Assembly (NCBI GenBank): GCA_024405255.1
Contig: JAKSOY010000031.1
Location: 1-25,938, forward strand
Length of the DNA: 25,938 nucleotides
Source: Kiritimatiellia bacterium
Lineage (GTDB): Bacteria; Verrucomicrobiota; Kiritimatiellia; RFP12; UBA1067
Direction of reading: 5' to 3'
Position 1 is the first letter of the stretch; each line of letters opens with the position of its first letter. Positions 24,011 to 25,938 of this stretch are shown here, piece by piece. A model generated the notes under the pieces. It saw only the letters and a list, made by a program, of their open reading frames with translations. It did not search any database and was not told the origin of the DNA. The position numbers were made by a program, and so were the translations under genes.

Positions 24011-24547
24011 TCAACGGATTGTCAACACGAGAACGTCGTGAACACGTTTCGAGGTTATTGAGAGCGACGACGCCGACGGACCCGTGATGCGAACACGCGT
24101 CCGATCGAAATCGGGAATGTGGGCATTCGGATCAAATGATCCGGTGCAAAGCGGTACAAGATCGGGACCCGTCAACTGCCACAGAGGCGGCTCTACCCGT
24201 CGACCAGGTTTGAGAACGAGAGACATCCGCGAACCGTACAGAGCCGAATCGGACGACGCCTTGACCTCTCCGTCGACGCCGCGAACAGCGAACCCATTCC
24301 GCGACCATTCGACGGCTACCTTCGACTCGTCATCGGACAAACATCCGTCGCCGTCGGCATCTCGCCCCACGGAGACTTCGATCCGACAGTCCGACGACTG
24401 CGGCAGATCAAGATCGAATTTCATCCCCACCTTCGGCTCCGAGACGACGGGACACGGAACCGTCCGTTCCTGCATCGTCGAGAACGATGAAGGCATATTC
24501 GTCACCGTGAATGCCGCTGCTGCAAACAAGACCGCACCGACCATCAT
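24011..24547 (-). CDS. Small exported protein with an EF-hand-like calcium loop (178 aa)
   Basis: I do not recognise a named family. An N-terminal hydrophobic stretch (GAVLFAAAAFTV) acts as a short signal peptide or anchor, although it lacks N-terminal Lys/Arg. Residues 63-74 read DADGDGCLSDDE, an exact 12-residue EF-hand-type loop (D63, D65, D67, G68, L70, E74), suggesting calcium binding. The rest looks beta-rich, and the chain ends VLVLTIR, resembling the ends of the two large secreted proteins. The start overlaps the stop of the 290-aa gene in an ATGA arrangement (24544-24547), so the two are translationally coupled and probably work together. EF-hand-like loops in small exported proteins of this kind may pair with partner proteins, but no partner is established. 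Confidence 0.75.
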   Translation of the reverse strand: MMVGAVLFAAAAFTVTNMPSSFSTMQERTVPCPVVSEPKVGMKFDLDLPQSSDCRIEVSVGRDADGDGCLSDDESKVAVEWSRNGFAVRGVDGEVKASSDSALYGSRMSLVLKPGRRVEPPLWQLTGPDLVPLCTGSFDPNAHIPDFDRTRVRITGPSASSLSITSKRVHDVLVLTIR

Positions 24548-25416
24548 TCGTTCCCTCCTTCGCCGATCATCAGCTGCCGAAGGGGCTGATCGGCGGAGTG
24601 AAGCTGATTTGTGAGTGCGATAAAACGTCTCTTGATCAACACCATGTCGGCATTCTCCGTCACATTCGTATTGGAAAGCATCCCGTCAAGAAACGCCAGG
24701 CGGTTCGAACTCATGGCGTAACCGTCAAAATAACTGGCAAAAAAATAATCTAACTCTGACATATTCTGCCAATCATCACGCGGATAGTCTTTGTAGACCA
24801 TCATGGCAGCACGGTCGCAAACCGCACGATCGGCAAGATTCGACACCATCGCCCCGTAGACCTTGTCGGCATACTGCAGGACGTAGTAACGCTGGTCTTT
24901 GGCAAAAAGCGCCTCGTTCGTCAGGACATTCCCCATGAACTGGGTCATGCCGTCGTCCACAGGCGACAGCTGTATACACCAGTCGAGGATGCTCCTCCTC
25001 GCAGAACCACGGAGAGTCGGGTTCAGCATCAGCCGGCGAATGGACGGCACGGCGTTCGTGTAGTTCAGGCGGAGACACTGGAGCGTCGCCGCCACGACGC
25101 TCGGCCTTCCTGCCGAACGGTCGTTTCCGCTGAAATCAAGCTGCCACATGTTCGTCACGAAATTCCAGAAGGCCTGCTCCTTCTCGGCCCGCGTCCAGGA
25201 CGGCGCCGCCCGAATCCCGTAGAAGACGTCGGGGTTGCTGTAGTCCGGGACGAGATAGCTCTGCCCACTTTTCAGCACGTCGGGAGAATCCATCGTGAAT
25301 TCAAGGAGTCTGGCCACCAGCCTCGTCTCCTCTTCCTGCGAATGCCCTGCCGTGGCGAGCAGAGACTCAAGGCACAGAAGTCCGCACAAGAGCAGCAATG
25401 TCAACCGAGTTTTCAT
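24544..25416 (-). CDS. Secreted helical protein of unknown function, paralogue of the right-edge gene (290 aa)
   Basis: Signal peptide at about 1-23 (MKTRLTLLLLCGLLCLESLLATA); the LLLLCG context is not a good lipobox. The mature part looks mostly helical, with conserved-looking WNFVTNMWQLDF, SIRRLMLNP, LDWCIQLSP and SSNRLAFLDG segments, resembling an alpha-solenoid but without a repeat I can define. The C-terminal half aligns with the partial gene at the right edge (SSNRL, then a FI/VALTNQL-like stretch, then QPLRQL), so these are tandem paralogues. No catalytic motif is recognised. An AAAGG lies about 10 nt before the ATG. It overlaps the 178-aa gene by 4 nt. Confidence 0.82.
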   Translation of the reverse strand: MKTRLTLLLLCGLLCLESLLATAGHSQEEETRLVARLLEFTMDSPDVLKSGQSYLVPDYSNPDVFYGIRAAPSWTRAEKEQAFWNFVTNMWQLDFSGNDRSAGRPSVVAATLQCLRLNYTNAVPSIRRLMLNPTLRGSARRSILDWCIQLSPVDDGMTQFMGNVLTNEALFAKDQRYYVLQYADKVYGAMVSNLADRAVCDRAAMMVYKDYPRDDWQNMSELDYFFASYFDGYAMSSNRLAFLDGMLSNTNVTENADMVLIKRRFIALTNQLHSADQPLRQLMIGEGGNE

Positions 25417-25481
25417 TTCGTATACACCTTTCCGTCATCCTGTTCAATGTTTGACGCGCCGACGGCGACATGCTTCAAGTC

Positions 25482-25504
25482 CCGTCGATTCTTGGAGTCG
25501 ACGG
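25482..25504 (-). terminator. Perfect 7-bp hairpin between the two paralogous genes
   Basis: CCGTCGA (25482-25488) and TCGACGG (25498-25504) pair across a 9-nt loop, starting 21 nt past the stop of the partial gene. No U-run follows, so it may be a weak terminator, an mRNA-stabilising stem or a processing site within a single operon. The rest of the 109-nt spacer shows no convincing promoter. Confidence 0.35.
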
Positions 25505-25525
25505 AAAGGCCTTCGAACTCTACCA

Positions 25526-25938
25526 TTATTCGCTCTCCGATCCGACTTCCAACTGCAACAAGGGCTGGCTTACTGACAGAAGCTCGTTCGTAACATTGAC
25601 AAAGTATCGTCTGATCCGTTCTTCAAGGGGATTCTGGGCGAGAACCCAATTTGCATATACAAGTCGATTTGAACTGGTCACGAATCCATCAAGTTTTGCC
25701 GCCAACACCATGTCACAGTTCACCATACAATATTGATTGAAATTCCGATGTCGATAGAACATCTGCAATGCAGGATTCAATGCCGAACCTGAACTCGACT
25801 TCTCGACAACGTCGCCATAGATGCAAAACGCCTCACTACGTTCATTTATCGAGAAATCAGTCGAATTGGTCACGATCGATTCTACAAAATCGGTCGTTTC
25901 GGGGCAGACGCCTCCAAGGCGTATGGCGACGCGGATCG
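25526..25938 (-). CDS. Partial paralogue of the 290-aa secreted protein (5' end beyond the window)
   Basis: The frame is open from the stop at 25526 to the right edge, with no stop in the last 65 bases; a GTG at 25873 is just an internal Val. The visible part (137 codons) aligns with the C-terminal half of the 290-aa protein. LGGV...TTDFVESIVTN matches its LSPVDDGMTQFMGNVLTN. LDGFVTSSNRLVYANWVL matches FDGYAMSSNRLAFLDGML. VTNELLSVSQPLLQL matches LTNQLHSADQPLRQL. It is shorter in the middle than the 290-aa protein. The N-terminus and any signal peptide are not in the window. Function unknown. Confidence 0.78.
   Translation of the reverse strand, partial: IRVAIRLGGVCPETTDFVESIVTNSTDFSINERSEAFCIYGDVVEKSSSGSALNPALQMFYRHRNFNQYCMVNCDMVLAAKLDGFVTSSNRLVYANWVLAQNPLEERIRRYFVNVTNELLSVSQPLLQLEVGSESE

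Noticed and set aside
25345..25416. Lipoprotein signal on the 290-aa protein
   Set aside because: The Cys residues sit within the hydrophobic core without a proper lipobox, and a normal signal peptidase I site (ATA) follows.

Overview
The window looks like a GC-rich chromosome segment from a polysaccharide-degrading bacterium of the PVC group. Kiritimatiellota or a related Verrucomicrobiota lineage from a gut or rumen is my best guess. This is inference, resting on very large signal-peptide proteins built from LamG-like and beta-helix modules, a GH28 pectinase with pentose-catabolic genes, a eukaryotic-type (GH13_8-like) glycogen branching enzyme, and small secreted families with an EF-hand-type loop. 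There is no rRNA, tRNA, CRISPR array or insertion sequence. Almost all genes lie on the minus strand; the only plus-strand genes are a barnase/barstar pair.

Layout, left to right. (1) Positions 1-195 are non-coding, with a 62-bp-period direct repeat and an inverted copy of its core. (2) Positions 196-6108 (minus) are one probable operon, transcribed right to left: branching enzyme, MFS sugar transporter, ROK sugar kinase, mannose-6-phosphate isomerase-like protein. The kinase and isomerase genes overlap by 10 nt. It reads as hexose import, phosphorylation and isomerisation tied to glycogen synthesis. (3) Positions 6109-6271 hold two divergent sigma70-like promoters whose -35 boxes are the two arms of one inverted repeat. 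(4) Positions 6272-7090 (plus) encode a secreted barnase-type RNase with every catalytic residue present, then its barstar-type inhibitor. The barstar 3' end overlaps the next convergent gene. (5) Positions 7068-18834 (minus) are a second probable operon: a 2508-aa secreted modular protein, a GH28 enzyme, an FGGY (ribulokinase-like) kinase, an AraD-type epimerase and an RluA-type pseudouridine synthase. The last three overlap one another. This suggests binding and cleavage of a pectic or arabinose-containing polymer followed by ribulose phosphorylation and epimerisation; no arabinose isomerase is present.

(6) Positions 18980-20407 (minus) are a solitary ATPase with a nuclease-like C-terminus. 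It has a near-consensus promoter, AT-rich upstream DNA and a 41-nt imperfect palindrome, and looks acquired. (7) Positions 20557-23766 (minus) encode a 1069-aa secreted protein with two tandem repeats of about 280 residues. Its C-terminal half (WNG/NW-type module, beta-helix, short tail) matches the design of the 2508-aa protein. (8) Positions 24011-25938 (minus) hold a small secreted family: a 178-aa protein with a 12-residue EF-hand-like loop, overlapping by 4 nt a 290-aa secreted protein, with a paralogue of the latter running off the right edge.

The most interesting themes are the surface-protein architecture shared by the 2508- and 1069-aa proteins, including a hydrophobic C-terminal strand ending in Arg that also closes the unrelated 178-aa protein; the barnase/barstar pair with its shared divergent control region; and a possible leaderless promoter for the GH28 gene inside the last codons of the giant gene.
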